Origin: Diphasiastrum complanatum
Lineage: Eukaryota; Streptophyta; Lycopodiopsida; Lycopodiales; Lycopodiaceae
NCBI GenBank assembly: GCA_029204225.1
Contig: CM055095.1
Coordinates: forward strand, 22,990,650-23,023,824
Reading direction: 5' to 3'
DNA length: 33,175 bases
Every line of letters begins with the position of its first letter. The first letter of the stretch is position 1. Positions 31,572 to 33,175 of the stretch are shown piece by piece. The notes below the pieces were generated by a model that made no database searches, was not told the DNA's origin, and saw only the letters and a program-made list of their open reading frames with translations. The position numbers were made by a program, and so were the translations under genes.

Positions 31572-32625
31572 TGTTGGAGAGAGAGAGAGGATGGAAGAAT
31601 AAATGACGAACACGAATGAGAAATGAACTCGAACAAGAAACGAACGAGAAGCGAACTCGAACAGAAAATGTTCGTGCGCAGCGGAATGAATTATTTGACT
31701 CTCTCCGTAAGCATGACTATGCCTATCAGAATGAGGAGAACTTTAGTGATAGAAATCACAGTCATTCTAGATTACGTAGCCAAACATTTAATGGATGAAG
31801 CGCTAGATGAATAATTTGTCGCGAATTGCAAGACAAATTATCTGTCGTGAATGATTCGCGAAGAGCTAGACTGTGCTCAACTGATAATTAGTTGCGAAAG
31901 ACAAGACTAAAAGTTGATCGTCTATTACTAGAAAGAGCAACTAGAAAGGTTAGACCAAATGAAGAACAAGCATAACAATATTAACACACATCTGAATGCA
32001 GACCAAAGAGCTGTATCAGATTAAGTATATCATGTATACAAGTTAATAATGCGGTAGAGCACAATACAATAGTGGACGAAACTGCATGCCCTACGAAGCT
32101 TATTTTGTCTGTAATGAGGAATGAAACCTCTTCACTTAGTCTCTCTGTATTGAATACACGAATGGTATCCAATATATATACATAATATTATAGGTGTGCA
32201 GATGTGAAAGTACAGAGTGGATGTGCTGTCTGTAGGAGATCGTGGGTGGCTGCAATTGTTGTCCAATCTGTTAGCGCAAATGCATGGAGTGAGCGTAAAA
32301 AAAAGGGTGCGACGTCAGCCAGTGCTGAAGTGAACGTTGGTGATGATGCGAAAAGTGGGTCACTCTTGCGAATGGCCTTAGGATAAGATTTACATGGTGC
32401 CTTAGCATTTAGGGCACCTTCGGCATTTTGTAGGATAGTGTCCCCTTTTCGCCTGTCACCATAACCAATGTAAAAACACAGTGTTCACGATTCTTTTGCC
32501 TTTTATTCGTCTGTGCGAATTTGCGTGTAAATATGCAAGCTGCATGACAACGTTAGTAAATATGCAGCAAGAATGGAGGCAGATTAAAAATGGGATTTAG
32601 GAGAGTAGAAGGAGAAAATCCAACA
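31572..32625 (-). mobile_element. Copia LTR-B (complete, inverted, 1054 bp)
   Basis: Reverse-complement copy of LTR-A: on the plus strand it runs from TGTTGGAGAG at 31572 to AATCCAACA at 32625. Blocks such as CTGATACAGCTCTTTG, CATTCCGCTGCGCACGAAC and GGTGACAGGCGAAAAGGGG match LTR-A closely. No target-site duplication is evident (GGCTG left, CTAAG right). CATGGATCC just outside its 5' end resembles the sequence before LTR-A's polypurine tract, which is itself missing here. The open frames inside are LTR sequence. Confidence 0.9.
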
Positions 32626-32637
32626 CTAAGGATCCAT

Positions 32638-33155
32638 GTACTGAGCTTGCCAAGTTGAATCTCTCACAATTCACCCACTCTTGAGTTGTGCAACTTGGAG
32701 ACAACTCATCGCATTCAATCAAAGGTGAAGGAACAGTCAGAGTTGAATTCAAAAAGGGTGAAGTCAAGTTGTTGTCCAACATTCTCCATGTACCAAATCT
32801 GACCAAGAATCTGCTCTCAGTTAGCAGAATCACCGATTCAGGTCAGAGGGTCAAATTCGATACAGAAGGCTGTACAATTCTTGACAAATCTCGGAAGGTT
32901 CTAGCCTACGAAAGAAGAAGCGACTATCTGTACAAACTCAGCCATTGCTATTCTTCTAACATTCAAGCTCTTCACACAACCACTTCTGAATCAACTAATT
33001 TGTTGTGGCATTTCAGACTTGGCCACCTTAATTACAACAATATCCAACAAATGTCAGTTCAGAGTCTAGTACAAGACCTTCCTTCAGTCAGCAAGCCAGC
33101 TTCTCCACGCGAAAGCTGTATTATTAGCAAGCACGCTAGAAGTCCCTTCAATTCA
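32638..33155 (+). pseudogene. Ty1/copia protease / pre-integrase fragment
   Basis: Plus-strand copia fragment. It begins downstream of the protease active site with SHNSPTL, then QLGDNSSHSIKGEGTVRV, LLSNILHVPNLTKNLLSVSR (typical of the copia protease C-terminal region) and the pre-integrase block LLWHFRLGHLNYNNIQQ (about 32999). Then come ESCIISKHARSPF (about 33112-33150). One expected zinc-ligand Cys is Arg (RESC, consistent with TGC to CGC). The frame closes at 33173 inside a sequence identical to the LTR start at 6192. Cut on the left near LTR-B and on the right by the window end. Confidence 0.88.
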
Positions 33156-33175
33156 TGTGAAAGATTCAACTAGTT
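33156..33175 (+). mobile_element. Possible start of another LTR at the window end
   Basis: The bases TGTGAAAGATTCAACTAG at 33156-33173 are identical to the 3' LTR start at 6192-6209. With only 20 bases before the window ends, this could be the LTR of an insertion into the copia fragment, or a coincidence within integrase coding sequence. Confidence 0.35.

Noticed and set aside
31616-31814. Short open frames rich in Arg, Glu and Asn
   Set aside because: They are translations of the TTCG-rich end of LTR-B.

Overview
This window looks like an AT-rich, transposon-dense stretch of a land-plant nuclear genome. The only host gene I can support is a spliced PLATZ-type zinc-binding transcription factor at about 12.65-13.87 kb, a family confined to the green lineage. 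Almost everything else recognisable is decayed LTR retrotransposon. The species cannot be read from the sequence. A large repeat-rich genome such as a conifer, another gymnosperm or a fern would fit, but that is an impression.

Layout. 1-1660: plus-strand Ty3/gypsy pol remnant (RT, RNase H, integrase). 1.66-2.35 kb: non-coding. 2.35-2.68 kb: a long (AG)n/(G)n microsatellite inside an inverted repeat. 2.6-4.44 kb: minus-strand Ty1/copia gag in two tandem copies, plus protease and a degraded primer-binding site. 4.68-6.2 kb: plus-strand copia RT-RNase H and the start of a 3' LTR. 6.47-7.46 kb: a nest of fold-back repeats. 7.5-11.3 kb: no genes, but short inverted-repeat cassettes. 11.3-15.1 kb: the PLATZ gene and flanks, the stretch freest of transposons. 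16.3-19.1 kb: minus-strand copia LTR, RNase H, RT and integrase. 19.1-21.56 kb: minus-strand gypsy remnant with primer-binding site, probable LTR and a roughly 140-bp tandem repeat. 21.56-23.3 kb: unassigned, LTR-like in part. 23.3 kb: tRNA-derived SINE head. 23.56-24.23 kb: plus-strand copia integrase abutting a minus-strand copia gag, primer-binding site and LTR (24.23-25.2 kb). 25.3-27.77 kb: minus-strand copia pol. 28.08-28.23 kb: 25-bp minisatellite. 28.28-29.62 kb: copia RNase H tail and a full LTR on plus. 31.57-32.63 kb: a second copy of that LTR on minus. 32.64 kb to the end: plus-strand copia protease/pre-integrase fragment.

None of the retroelements has an intact reading frame or two recognisable flanking LTRs in the same orientation. 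The region therefore reads as layered insertions, truncations and inversions around one conserved gene. I found no convincing new multi-gene system. The most unusual signals are structural: two unrelated families of roughly 70-bp cassettes bounded by short CpG-rich inverted repeats, the fold-back nest, the microsatellite in a hairpin, and the LTR pair with inverted orientation.
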